48,724 bases of DNA from Polyangiaceae bacterium (GTDB lineage Bacteria > Myxococcota_A > Polyangia > Nannocystales > Nannocystaceae), in assembly GCA_026989935.1 (NCBI GenBank), contig JALSIN010000374.1, forward strand, positions 1 through 48,724, given 5' to 3'. A program made the position numbers and the translations under genes. Below the pieces are notes generated by a model. The model was not told the origin of the DNA, did not search any database, and saw only the letters and a program-made list of their open reading frames with translations. The first letter of the stretch is position 1. The number at the start of each line of letters is the position of its first letter. This document shows positions 17,566 to 25,504 of this stretch, piece after piece.

Positions 17566-18573
17566 TTACTCGCCCGCGGCCTTCTTGCGCTGCTTCTTGA
17601 CCTGCTTGCGCAGCAGGAAGATGTTCTGCGCCGCACGCACGGTCACGTCGAGCTCGTGCACGACCTTCTTCATCTCACGCAGGAGTTTTCGCAGGTCCTT
17701 CGTGGCGGTCTCGAAGGAGCGCACGGAGCGGTCGAGGTTCACCATGGCCGTCTTGGCGGTCTGCATCACGTCGTCGGTGCGGCCGAAGGTGCGGTCGGCG
17801 GTCTCGATGGTGGCGCCGGCCTGGTCCGCCACCTTCCCGATCCGACCCATGAGGCGGTCGGCCGTACGCACGAGGGGCAGCGTGCGGTCGAGGGCCTTTT
17901 CGAGGTTCTGGAGCAGCCCGATGGCGCGCGTGTAGAGTTCGCCGTCGTCCGTCATCATGCGGCCGACGGTGTGGGTGGGGTCGCGCACCGTGGCCATCAG
18001 GGCGGCCGACTCGGTGATGAGGCGGCGAAGGCCCGTCTGCTCGTCGGCCAGGACCTCGGCCAGGTCCGCCAGGCCCGCCAGCAGTCGGCGCACGTCCGTG
18101 GCGGCCGGGTCGTCGCTGAACTCGGACAGCAGCCCGGCGAGGGTCAAGGGGGGGTCGGCGGGCAAGGTGGCCTCGTCTTCGAGGACCGCGCCCCCCGGCG
18201 GCCCGAGGTCGAGGGCCAGCGACGCCGTGCCCAGGAACGTGCCGATGGCCGGCGGCGTGTCGATGCGCACGCGGGTGCCCTCGCGGATCCGGTCGCGCAC
18301 GTCGCCGTCCACGTAGAACGACACGTCCACGTCGTCGTTGTCCGCAAGGGTCACGTCGTCCACCCGTCCTACGACGATCCCCTTCAGGCGCACGGGGGCG
18401 CCCGGGGAGAGCCCCTGGGCGTCCGGGACCACCACGTGGAACCGCGCCCGGCGGGTAAACGGCAGGTCGCCGCGGACCGCCATCCATCCCAGGGCGACCG
18501 CCACAACCACGGTGACGAGCAGGAAGACGCCCGCCCGACGCTCGAAGCGGGTGGGTTGGAGATCCTCGGTCAC
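17566..18573 (-). CDS. MCE/MlaD-family lipid-transport protein
   Basis: 335 residues: one membrane helix (about 14-33), then an MCE domain (about 43-122; FHVVVPDAQGLSPGAPVRLK, GIVVGRVDDV), then a long helical tail rich in coiled-coil-like segments and a very basic end (LLRKQVKKQRKKAAGE). MlaD-type proteins form hexameric periplasmic rings that carry lipids between the membranes. The GTG start overlaps the ATPase stop by 4 bases. Order on the minus strand is permease, ATPase, MCE protein. The tail is longer than in E. coli MlaD and may form a needle or bridge. Confidence 0.88.
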   Translation of the reverse strand: MTEDLQPTRFERRAGVFLLVTVVVAVALGWMAVRGDLPFTRRARFHVVVPDAQGLSPGAPVRLKGIVVGRVDDVTLADNDDVDVSFYVDGDVRDRIREGTRVRIDTPPAIGTFLGTASLALDLGPPGGAVLEDEATLPADPPLTLAGLLSEFSDDPAATDVRRLLAGLADLAEVLADEQTGLRRLITESAALMATVRDPTHTVGRMMTDDGELYTRAIGLLQNLEKALDRTLPLVRTADRLMGRIGKVADQAGATIETADRTFGRTDDVMQTAKTAMVNLDRSVRSFETATKDLRKLLREMKKVVHELDVTVRAAQNIFLLRKQVKKQRKKAAGE

Positions 18574-19274
18574 GGGGCGAAGTGCAGGGTGCGGGCGAGC
18601 AGGGGGGGCATCTTGTCCACGGGCCCATCGTAGAAGATCCGCCCACCGAAGAACAGCACGATCCGCGTGGCGAACATGCGGATGAAGTCCACGTCGTCGT
18701 CCGCGACGAGGCACGTGGTGCCGCGCTCGGGCAGGGTCTTGAGCAGGCGGGCGACCTTGCTGCGGCCCTGTGGGTCGAGCAGGGAGCTGGGGTCTTCGGA
18801 CAACAACAGGCGCGGTTCGAGGGCCACGGCGCGGGCATAGGCCAGGCGCTTTTGCAGGGCGGGCAAGGTCTTGCCGGCGCGCACGGTGGTCCACGGCAGA
18901 AGGCCCAGGTCGTCGAGGGCCCGTTCGACGCGGCGGGACAGCTCGGGCTCGGCGCGCACGCCGTGGTAGCGCAGCGGCAGCGCCACGTTCTGCGCGAAGT
19001 CGAGGTTCGCGACCACGCCGGCTTCGGCGGGGACGTAGCCGAAGTCCGTGCGAAGGGCGCAGCGCTCGGTCCGTTCCAGGGTCGCCAACTCCACCCCGAA
19101 CACCTCCACCGCACCGGCGTGGGGGGTGTCGAGGCCGGCGAGCGCGCGGACCAGGCGCGTGCCGAACGCCTGATCGGGGCAGACCAGGCCGACCGACTCT
19201 CCCGCCTCGACGGCCAGGTCCACCGGGGGCAGGTCCGGCTCGAGCTGCAGGGCACGCAGGGCGAGGAGGCTCAT
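18570..19274 (-). CDS. MlaF-like ABC protein with degenerate nucleotide-binding motifs (pseudo-ATPase)
   Basis: 234 residues with the overall layout of an MlaF/Ttg2A ATPase, including NVALPLRYHGV (compare NVALPLREH) and AYARAVALEPRLLL. Each functional motif is altered. The Walker A position reads CPDQAFGTRL instead of GxxGxGKST, with the lysine and glycines gone. The signature is LPALQ instead of LSGGx. Walker B is LLLSEDP, with Asp-Glu swapped and shifted. The D-loop is SSLLDP, and the H-loop histidine is replaced (VADDD). The reading frame is intact and coupled by ATGA overlaps at both ends, so it is maintained rather than decaying. It probably cannot hydrolyse ATP; it may be a structural partner or work with another ATPase encoded elsewhere. 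Confidence 0.85.
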   Translation of the reverse strand: MSLLALRALQLEPDLPPVDLAVEAGESVGLVCPDQAFGTRLVRALAGLDTPHAGAVEVFGVELATLERTERCALRTDFGYVPAEAGVVANLDFAQNVALPLRYHGVRAEPELSRRVERALDDLGLLPWTTVRAGKTLPALQKRLAYARAVALEPRLLLSEDPSSLLDPQGRSKVARLLKTLPERGTTCLVADDDVDFIRMFATRIVLFFGGRIFYDGPVDKMPPLLARTLHFAP

Positions 19275-20050
19275 GGCAGCAGGATGCTCAGCAACGCGCT
19301 CAGCAGCACGCAGGTGACGAGGGCCGACACCAGCGTGCGCGTGACGGCGGGGGGGATCCGCGTCAGGTCCCTCGGCACCGAAAGGCCCGCGCGGCACGAC
19401 AGGGCGGCCAGCACCAGCCCGAACACGAGGGCCTTGACCGCGGCGGACAGGAGGTCGGTGACTTCGAGGTGGGCGAGAAAGCTCCAGGCGGCGATGCGCG
19501 GGTCGTTTTCGATCCCCAGGAAGACCGCGGCCCCGATGCCACCGGCCTGCGCCGCGGCCAGGAACAGGGCGGCCAGGCCCAGGGCGGCCGTCACGAGCCC
19601 GACGAAGCGCGGCACCACCACCATCCGCACTGGGTCCACACCCAGGGCGCTCATGGCGTCGATCTCCCCGCGCGTGCGCATGTAACCCAGCTCCACCACG
19701 ATGGCGGGGCAGGAGCGTACGATGAGCACCAGGGCGGCCACCATCGGCGCGGCCTCGCGCGACAGGATGTGCACGGCGGCGCGCGTGACGGCCGATTGGT
19801 TCTGTGCGCCCGGAAAGAAGATCCCGAGGGAGCTCAGGAGGGCACCGCCGGTGGTCACGCCCAGGAACAGGACCAGCGGCACCGCGTAGGCGCCCGAGAA
19901 GACGATCTGCCGCGCGCTGTGCTCGCGGACGACGGGGTTGGCGATGCCGTAGCGCCCGGCGAGGCCGTGGGCGGCCATCGCGATCATGAGGATCGACGAC
20001 CAGCCCCCGCGCAGTGCGGACAGGAGGGATCGTCCGAAGGCGGGGGACAT
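19271..20050 (-). CDS. MlaE-family lipid ABC permease
   Basis: 259 residues with five to six hydrophobic segments. The family signature is clear: GYMRTRGEIDAMSALGVDPV, then RMVVVPRFVGLVT. This is the coupling helix of MlaE permeases (EIDAL..MGIDP). It moves lipids between the inner membrane and the MCE ring. First gene of the operon; its stop overlaps the ATPase start (ATGA). It diverges from the cysteine-rich gene with an 85-base gap. The N-terminus is slightly short compared with E. coli MlaE. Confidence 0.9.
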   Translation of the reverse strand: MSPAFGRSLLSALRGGWSSILMIAMAAHGLAGRYGIANPVVREHSARQIVFSGAYAVPLVLFLGVTTGGALLSSLGIFFPGAQNQSAVTRAAVHILSREAAPMVAALVLIVRSCPAIVVELGYMRTRGEIDAMSALGVDPVRMVVVPRFVGLVTAALGLAALFLAAAQAGGIGAAVFLGIENDPRIAAWSFLAHLEVTDLLSAAVKALVFGLVLAALSCRAGLSVPRDLTRIPPAVTRTLVSALVTCVLLSALLSILLP

Positions 20051-20135
20051 CGGCGGCCATGATAGACGCTCGGGGAGGCTGCGGCGAGGCGTTTAGCCGG
20101 TGTGCTGCGGCCGCCTGTGGCATGATGGGTGCGGC

Positions 20136-20804
20136 GTGACCCTACGCGATGCGATCGAACGGCTCGTGGACCTCCTCGAGGCCCACGAGGGCGCCGGCGA
20201 AGGCGACGCGGGGGCGGGTGCGGACAACTTCGAGTGCGAGGGTTGCACCGACTGCGTCGCATGTCGGTTCTGCGTGGCGTGTGTGGCGTGCGAGCGGTGC
20301 TCCTACTGCGAGGCGAGTGAGGGGCTCGTAGACTGCACGCACTGCCGCGCCAGCGTCGATTGCGAGGCGTGCAGCCACGTGGCGCACGGCCGCGCGCTGC
20401 GGGATTGCCGCTACGTGGTGCTTTGCTTCGATTGCGAGGGCTGCACGCACTGCTTCGGCTGCGTGGGCCTTCGGGACGCGGAGTTTTGCTTCTTGAACGA
20501 ACCACTGCCGCGCAAGGTCTACTTCGAGCGCGTGCGGGCGATGGAGGCGGCGCTTTCGCGCCTCGAGACGGCCGGGGTGCTTCTGGCGTTCGAAGACGAC
20601 CTGGACCGCTGGCTCGAACGGGTGGACGCCGCGACCCGCGGGCCCAGTGCGCCGGCGTCCCCGGACCCCGGGGGCGAGGCTGCGGTCTCGGACGAGGTGG
20701 CCTCCGTGGCGGCCGGGCGACCCAGGCACGGGAGCGTGCGCACGGTGCGACGGCCGGCGCGCCTTGACGCGGGCGGCGGCCGGGCGCAAAAGCCCGATCC
20801 ATGA
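20136..20804 (+). CDS. cysteine-rich CxxC-repeat protein
   Basis: 222 residues from the GTG at 20136. Twenty cysteines; nine of them (Cys34 to Cys58) fall exactly every third residue (CEGCTDCVACRFCVACVAC and onward). Further C-x2-C pairs follow, then a closing segment CFGCVGLRDAEFCFLNEPLP and RKVYFERV. The same ending (GLR..xC-x-LN-x-x-Y) occurs in poorly characterised Cys-repeat proteins in many bacteria, often mislabelled CaiB/BaiF. The repeat suggests a solenoid binding metal or iron-sulfur clusters; this is inference. The tail (about 160-222) is disordered and Pro/Gly/Ala-rich. The stop overlaps the proC start (ATGA), so the two proteins are made together. Alternative upstream starts in frame add only 12 residues. 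Confidence 0.75.
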   Translation: MTLRDAIERLVDLLEAHEGAGEGDAGAGADNFECEGCTDCVACRFCVACVACERCSYCEASEGLVDCTHCRASVDCEACSHVAHGRALRDCRYVVLCFDCEGCTHCFGCVGLRDAEFCFLNEPLPRKVYFERVRAMEAALSRLETAGVLLAFEDDLDRWLERVDAATRGPSAPASPDPGGEAAVSDEVASVAAGRPRHGSVRTVRRPARLDAGGGRAQKPDP

Positions 20805-21640
20805 CCGACCACGCCTACGATCTGGCGATCCTCGGCTGCGGCACCATGGGCGAGGCCATCGCCGCCGGTCTCCTCGACGGGGGTGTCGTGTCGAAGGACC
20901 GGCTGTGCCTTTCGGTGCGGCGGGACGCCCGCCGCGAGGAGCTCGCCTCGCGTTACGGCGTCGCGGTGACCCTCGACAACGTGGCGGCGGCCCGAGACGC
21001 CCGGGTCGTGCTCGTCGCCTTGAAGCCCCAGCGCTTGCGGGCGGTGCTCGACGACGACGCCATGCGCGCGGCGACGGCCGGTGGGATCGTCGTGTCGATC
21101 GCGGCGGGGGTCGCGCTGGCGCGCCTGGAGCACTGGCTGCCCGGCGCCCACGTCGTGCGCGCCATGCCGAACACGCCGTGCCTCATCCGCGAGGGGATGA
21201 CGGTGCTCGCGCCGGGGGCGGGCGTCTCGCCCGAGGAACTGACGTGGCTGTCGAAGGTGTTCGGCAGCGTCGGCGACGTGGTGGTGCTCGAGGACAAGCT
21301 GATGGACGTGGTGACGAGCCTCAACGGGTCCGGCCCCGCATTTTGCTACGTGATGCTCGAAGCCCTGGCGGACGGTGGCGTGATGATGGGCCTGCCGCGG
21401 GACGTGGCGCTTCGGATCGCCGCTCGGGTGTTTTCGGGGTCGGCCAAGATGGTCCTCGAAACCGGCTTCCACCCGGCGGCCCTCAAGGACCAGGTGACCA
21501 CGCCCGCGGGCTCCACCATTGCGGGGCTGTTGACCATGGAGGACGGCCGGATCCGCTCCGTCCTGGCGCGCACCATCGAGGCGGCGACGAAGGTGGCCGC
21601 CCGCCTGGGCGAGGACGGCGGGTCCGAGGCGCCGGGTTGA
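20801..21640 (+). CDS. proC: pyrroline-5-carboxylate reductase
   Basis: 279 residues. Last step of proline synthesis: NAD(P)H reduction of pyrroline-5-carboxylate. The Rossmann start is LAILGCGTMGEAIAAGLL. The family signature includes RAMPNTPCLIREGMTVL, then VTSLNGSGPAFCYVMLEAL, and LKDQVTTPAGSTIAGLLTME. Normal length. It overlaps the Cys-rich gene by 4 bases, a conserved-looking coupling worth noting because the partner has no obvious place in proline metabolism. Confidence 0.96.
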   Translation: MTDHAYDLAILGCGTMGEAIAAGLLDGGVVSKDRLCLSVRRDARREELASRYGVAVTLDNVAAARDARVVLVALKPQRLRAVLDDDAMRAATAGGIVVSIAAGVALARLEHWLPGAHVVRAMPNTPCLIREGMTVLAPGAGVSPEELTWLSKVFGSVGDVVVLEDKLMDVVTSLNGSGPAFCYVMLEALADGGVMMGLPRDVALRIAARVFSGSAKMVLETGFHPAALKDQVTTPAGSTIAGLLTMEDGRIRSVLARTIEAATKVAARLGEDGGSEAPG

Positions 21641-21940
21641 TGGCCCGTAAGCCCATTGATCCCGTCGCCAGGACGACGATGCATCCACGCTTGTCGCGTG
21701 CGCTGGCCGAGCAATATCGACAGGACTCTTGCCGCGGAATGCCTTGCAGGTGGAGCGCCGTTCCGCCCTGGCCTCGGTTGGAAAGGATTCGCGGGCATGG
21801 ATCCGTTCCCCGCGCCTGTCTGCGCGTTCGTGCCCGTTCGTGTGCCCGTGCTGGCCCCGTTTGCGGTGCCGATAGATGCCAAATTTGGCCGTAAAGGTAG
21901 GCCCTGCCTGCGGTGCCTCGCACGCACCGCCTCGGAGGAT
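21641..21940. other. 300-base gap with a 12-base palindrome, no gene supported
   Basis: Between the converging proC and receiver-like genes, and less GC-rich than its flanks. It contains the perfect palindrome GCCAAATTTGGC (21878-21889) and a stretch of TTCGTGCCCG-like repeats (about 21829-21855) that vaguely recalls the hexamer array at the right end of the window. Open frames crossing it have no plausible protein composition. It could hold a small RNA or a regulator site; I see no tRNA fold. Confidence 0.4.
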
Positions 21941-22312
21941 TCAGATGTGGGCGCGGGTCGAGGGGGTGCCGAGCAGTCGGGCGGGGTGCGGTGGTCGCGG
22001 TAGGACGTGGACCCCCAGGCGGCGGGCGATGCGGGCCCCCGGGGCGCCGACCCGGGTGACGACGACGACGCGCCCCACGCCTCGGCGCAGGGCCTCGGCG
22101 GCCACCTCGAGGCCGCCACAGGGAGCGCGTGGGCCGAGGTCGAGCCGGGTTTCCACGACCGCGAAGGCGCCTCGGGCGACTGCGTCGAGGGCGGCGTCGA
22201 GGGCGGTCTGGCCTGCGGCGTCGATGCCGGCGCGGGCCAGACCCGAAAGGCGTGCGTCGAGGCGCGCCCCGTCGGGGTCCACCACGAGCGCCGTCAGCCG
22301 GCGACGTTGCAC
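21941..22312 (-). CDS. receiver-like (pseudo-response-regulator) small protein
   Basis: 123 residues from a GTG at 22312, overlapping the end of the FG-GAP lipoprotein gene by 19 bases. The sequence follows a response-regulator receiver fold: LTALVVDPDGARLDARL (first strand and acidic pocket), then FAVVETRLDLGP, where Glu54 sits at or near the phospho-Asp position, then GLEVAAEALRRG, the strand-plus-Thr VVVVT, and LGVHVLPRP where Lys is replaced by Arg. No output domain. It may be a phosphorylation-independent partner, or merely a receiver-like open frame. A shorter start at GTGGTGGAC is possible. Confidence 0.55.
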   Translation of the reverse strand: MQRRRLTALVVDPDGARLDARLSGLARAGIDAAGQTALDAALDAVARGAFAVVETRLDLGPRAPCGGLEVAAEALRRGVGRVVVVTRVGAPGARIARRLGVHVLPRPPHPARLLGTPSTRAHI

Positions 22313-24639
22313 TGGCCGGTGCCCTCGGCGACGTTGTTGTCGGTACGGCACTCCTTCCAGGGGTGCGGGGGCATGCCGTCGTCTACGACCACGAACACCG
22401 GCGTCGTGCCCTCCATTACGCCCGCCGGCGGGTTCGGAAGCGGCAGGTAGAGCTGCTCGGCCTCGGCGGAGTAGAGCTCCTTCGTGGTGGCGAGCGTGCC
22501 CAAGAGCGTCCCGCCCATCATGGGGTTGCCGGCGTAGAAGCCCACCGGCACGCCCGGGGGCACGGCGGCCTGGCCGATGTTGCGCACCGTTGCCACGAGG
22601 CCGTACTCGTCGTTGCCGCAGTACGGATCGATGGTGGCGACCAGGTCCGGGGCCGAGAACTCGCCGAGGGGCTGGACGTTCTGCCGGAAGTTGTTGAGGC
22701 GCGGTTGCGTCCAGTTCGGCGCCTCCACGGCCGGGATCGAGCCGTCCTCCTCGACGTTCGTGACGTGGTAGGGGTGCTGGTTCCAGATCCGGCGCGTGCG
22801 GACCCAACGGCCCTCCGCGTCGCCGAAGATCCGGACGCCGCGTTGCTTCGAGTTGTTCTCGGGGCAGACGAGGCTGGAATAGTCGTTCGAGACGGCCACG
22901 ATGTCGGCATGGCCGTCGTTGTCCACGTCGGCGACCACGGGCAGTTCCTGCAGCGTGCCGGTGGTGTTGCACGTCTGCCACAGCACGGTGCCGTCGGAGC
23001 CGCGGTAGATCCGCAAGTAGTGCTCGTCGGAGTAGACGACCTCGGCGCTGCCGTCCCCGTCGAAGTCGAACACGGCGCTGCCGGTCTGGGCGGACGAGCA
23101 GTCCTTCGTCTGTGTGATCCACAAGATCGTGTTCACGTTCGGGACGTTGGGATCCATGATCTTTACCCCATCGAAGACGGCATACCCGACGCCCCCGGCC
23201 ACCCCCAGGTCGGGGACGCCGTCGCCGTTGAAGTCGGCGATCGTCGGTGGGCCGCCGCCGTATGAGCTCCCGACGGATCCCGGGGGACAGAGGGCGGGCG
23301 ACAGCGGCCCATTGATGTCCACCCCCTGGCGCAGGATCTGGTAGCCCGCCGGCAGCGCCGGGGCCACCCGCCACACGTGGTAGCTATGCGTGGCGATGTC
23401 GATCACGGCGATCTCGGGATTCGTGTCCAGGTCGAAGTCGGCCACCGCGACCCAGTTGCCGATAAACGGCGTGGTCGTGACCTCCGTGCCGTCGGCCTCG
23501 TACACGGCCGTGGGCCCGACCACCTCGAGCACGCCGTCGGCGTCCACATCGGCGGCGACGGGGTTTACGAGGTTCGGCAAGGTCGCCTTCGTCGCGCCGG
23601 TGGGGCCGTCGAGGACGGCGGCCTTTACGAGGATCTCGGGTGTGCCGTCCTGGTCGAAGTCGGCGATGGACGGCATGAAGCACCCGCCGGCGTAGCTCGA
23701 CACCCACAGGGCCGTGCCGTCGGCGTCGAACGCGCGCACCTTGCCCGTGTCGGTGCACGTGACGATCTCGTTGCCGCCGTCGCCGTCGATGTCACCGGCG
23801 GCGATCGACCGGCCCGGCCAGATGGCGTCCGTGGCCGGGGTCACCTGCCACTTGTGGACCACTGCGCCGTCCACGATGGAGATCGCGTGCAAGGTGCCGT
23901 CGTTGTTGTAGGCCGACCCGGCGAAGGTCGAAAAGACGATCTCCGGGATGTCCTTTTCGTCCACGACCCCGTCGCAGTTGTCGTCGTCGAGCTGGATCAC
24001 GACCGGCGCCATCATGACGTTGCCGTCCGTCCAGGCGAACTTCAGCTCGGGCTCGAACGACGGTGGCGGCACGTACTCGCACTTGGCGATGCACGTGGGC
24101 GGGTCGCCCGGGTCCTGGCCGTCGGGGCACTCGGGCGGCTTGGGCAGGCACTTGCCCGTCTTGAACTCCGCCCCGCCCATGCACGCGCCGCCGGTGCCGC
24201 CGGTGCCGCCGCCGCCGGGATCCTCTCCCAGGGCGTACTCGCAGTATTCGTCCTCGGCGCACTCACTGGCGTCGATGCAGTCCTGGCCGGGTGTGACGCA
24301 GGATCCGAAGGAGCACACGTCGCCCGCGTCGCAGCACACGTCTCCGCACGCCAGGTCCGCGTCGCAGCACACGTCGCCGGTGCACACCCCGTCGCAGGTG
24401 TCGGGGTCGCAGGCCGGGCCGGTGGTGTCCGTCGTCGGGCCCGCGCTGGCCGAGTCGGAGCCGGCGGTGGTCCCGGTCCCCGTCGCCGACGTCGAGCCCG
24501 TGGTGGCGCCCAGCGAGGTGGCGCTTTCGCTGCTTGCGGCCGTTTCGCGCCCCCCGCCGCCGCTGCAGGCGACCGCGCCGAGGAGGGTCCAGGAGAGCCA
24601 CGGGGTCCGCTGGAGGTTCATTTTCTTCTGTGAGTCCAT
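22294..24639 (-). CDS. large FG-GAP/VCBS-repeat lipoprotein with Cys-rich and CARDB-like parts
   Basis: 781 residues from the ATG at 24639 (MDSQKKMNLQRTPWLSW; a second ATG lies 6 codons on). The signal ends in a lipobox-like GAVAC with Cys25. Then come a Gly/Ser/Thr linker, a Cys-rich segment (repeats of CDGVCTGDVCC type), and several FG-GAP calcium-binding repeats (VVIQLDDDNCDGVVDEKD, AAGDIDGDGGNEIV, PSIADFDQDGTPEIL, DFDGDGSAEVV, VADVDNDGHADIV). The last roughly 120 residues (DLVATIDPYCGNDEYGLVAT) resemble a CARDB adhesion-like domain. Probably a surface-exposed calcium-binding lipoprotein. A ribosome site (GGAAGGG) lies about 10 bases upstream. Confidence 0.85.
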   Translation of the reverse strand: MDSQKKMNLQRTPWLSWTLLGAVACSGGGGRETAASSESATSLGATTGSTSATGTGTTAGSDSASAGPTTDTTGPACDPDTCDGVCTGDVCCDADLACGDVCCDAGDVCSFGSCVTPGQDCIDASECAEDEYCEYALGEDPGGGGTGGTGGACMGGAEFKTGKCLPKPPECPDGQDPGDPPTCIAKCEYVPPPSFEPELKFAWTDGNVMMAPVVIQLDDDNCDGVVDEKDIPEIVFSTFAGSAYNNDGTLHAISIVDGAVVHKWQVTPATDAIWPGRSIAAGDIDGDGGNEIVTCTDTGKVRAFDADGTALWVSSYAGGCFMPSIADFDQDGTPEILVKAAVLDGPTGATKATLPNLVNPVAADVDADGVLEVVGPTAVYEADGTEVTTTPFIGNWVAVADFDLDTNPEIAVIDIATHSYHVWRVAPALPAGYQILRQGVDINGPLSPALCPPGSVGSSYGGGPPTIADFNGDGVPDLGVAGGVGYAVFDGVKIMDPNVPNVNTILWITQTKDCSSAQTGSAVFDFDGDGSAEVVYSDEHYLRIYRGSDGTVLWQTCNTTGTLQELPVVADVDNDGHADIVAVSNDYSSLVCPENNSKQRGVRIFGDAEGRWVRTRRIWNQHPYHVTNVEEDGSIPAVEAPNWTQPRLNNFRQNVQPLGEFSAPDLVATIDPYCGNDEYGLVATVRNIGQAAVPPGVPVGFYAGNPMMGGTLLGTLATTKELYSAEAEQLYLPLPNPPAGVMEGTTPVFVVVDDGMPPHPWKECRTDNNVAEGTGQCNVAG

Positions 24640-24754
24640 GGTGGCGTCCCTTCCGTACCGTCGTTTTAGCACGCCGGCGACCCCCGGTGGGCCGTGCGTT
24701 TTTTTCGTCTGCACCGGCGGACCGTGGTAGGCGCAAGGGGGAAGGACGCGCCCC

Positions 24755-25504
24755 ATGCCGATCCTCGAATTCTCGGACGTCACGAAGACCTACGGTCGGC
24801 CCGGCAAGGTGCCCCCGGCCCTCGACGGCATCTCGTTCGCCATCGACGCGGGCGAGCTCGTCCTGCTGGTGGGACCGTCGGGGGCCGGCAAGTCCACGCT
24901 GATCCGTCTCGTCTTGGCCGCCGAGCGCCCCGAGCGGGGTGTGATCCGCGTGGCGGGCCGGGACATCTCGCGCCTTCGGCGGGGATCGATCCCCTATCTT
25001 CGGCGCAACGTCGGTGTGGTCTTTCAGGACTTCAAGCTGCTGCCGGAGGCGAGTGCCCGCGAGAACGTGGAACTTGCCTTGCAGGCGCTCGGGTGGCCGC
25101 GGCCCGTGGTGCGCGAGCGCGCGGCGTGGGCGCTTGCGAGCGTGGAGATGGCGGATCTCGCCGGGAAGCCGGTCTGCCGTCTGTCGGGCGGCGAGCAGCA
25201 GCGGGTGGCCGTCGCGCGGGCGATCGCCGCCGCACCGCCGATCCTCCTGGCGGATGAGCCCACCGGGAACCTCGATCCGCACCTTACGACCGAGCTGCTC
25301 GGGCTGCTCGGGAAGATCGCGGCGGCCGGTACGACGGTCGTGGTCGCCACCCACGACCCGGCCGTGGTCCAGGCGCTCGCTCCGGCGCGGGTTCTGCGAC
25401 TCGAAGGGGGGCGGCTCGTGGCCGACCGACCGGATGCCCGCGGCCCCTGGGTCCTCGACGGCGGCGTGCCGGCGCCCGTCCCCACTGCGGAGGCCGTGGC
25501 ATGA
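24755..25504 (+). CDS. ftsE: cell-division ABC ATPase FtsE
   Basis: 249 residues. Walker A GPSGAGKSTLIRLVL, Q-loop VGVVFQDFKLLPE (highly characteristic of FtsE), signature LSGGEQQRVAVARAIA, Walker B ILLADEPTGNLDP, H-loop VVATHD. All catalytic residues are present, in contrast with the MCE-operon ATPase. With FtsX it forms the complex that activates septal murein hydrolases. The stop overlaps the ftsX start (ATGA). Ribosome site AAGGA about 12 bases upstream; it diverges from the FG-GAP lipoprotein gene. The extended C-terminal tail (VPAPVPTAEAVA) is nonessential-looking. Confidence 0.94.
   Translation: MPILEFSDVTKTYGRPGKVPPALDGISFAIDAGELVLLVGPSGAGKSTLIRLVLAAERPERGVIRVAGRDISRLRRGSIPYLRRNVGVVFQDFKLLPEASARENVELALQALGWPRPVVRERAAWALASVEMADLAGKPVCRLSGGEQQRVAVARAIAAAPPILLADEPTGNLDPHLTTELLGLLGKIAAAGTTVVVATHDPAVVQALAPARVLRLEGGRLVADRPDARGPWVLDGGVPAPVPTAEAVA

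Noticed and set aside
21656-22003. Small plus-strand gene after proC
   Set aside because: Low-quality composition, no ribosome site and no recognisable family; the better-supported gene is on the opposite strand from 22312.
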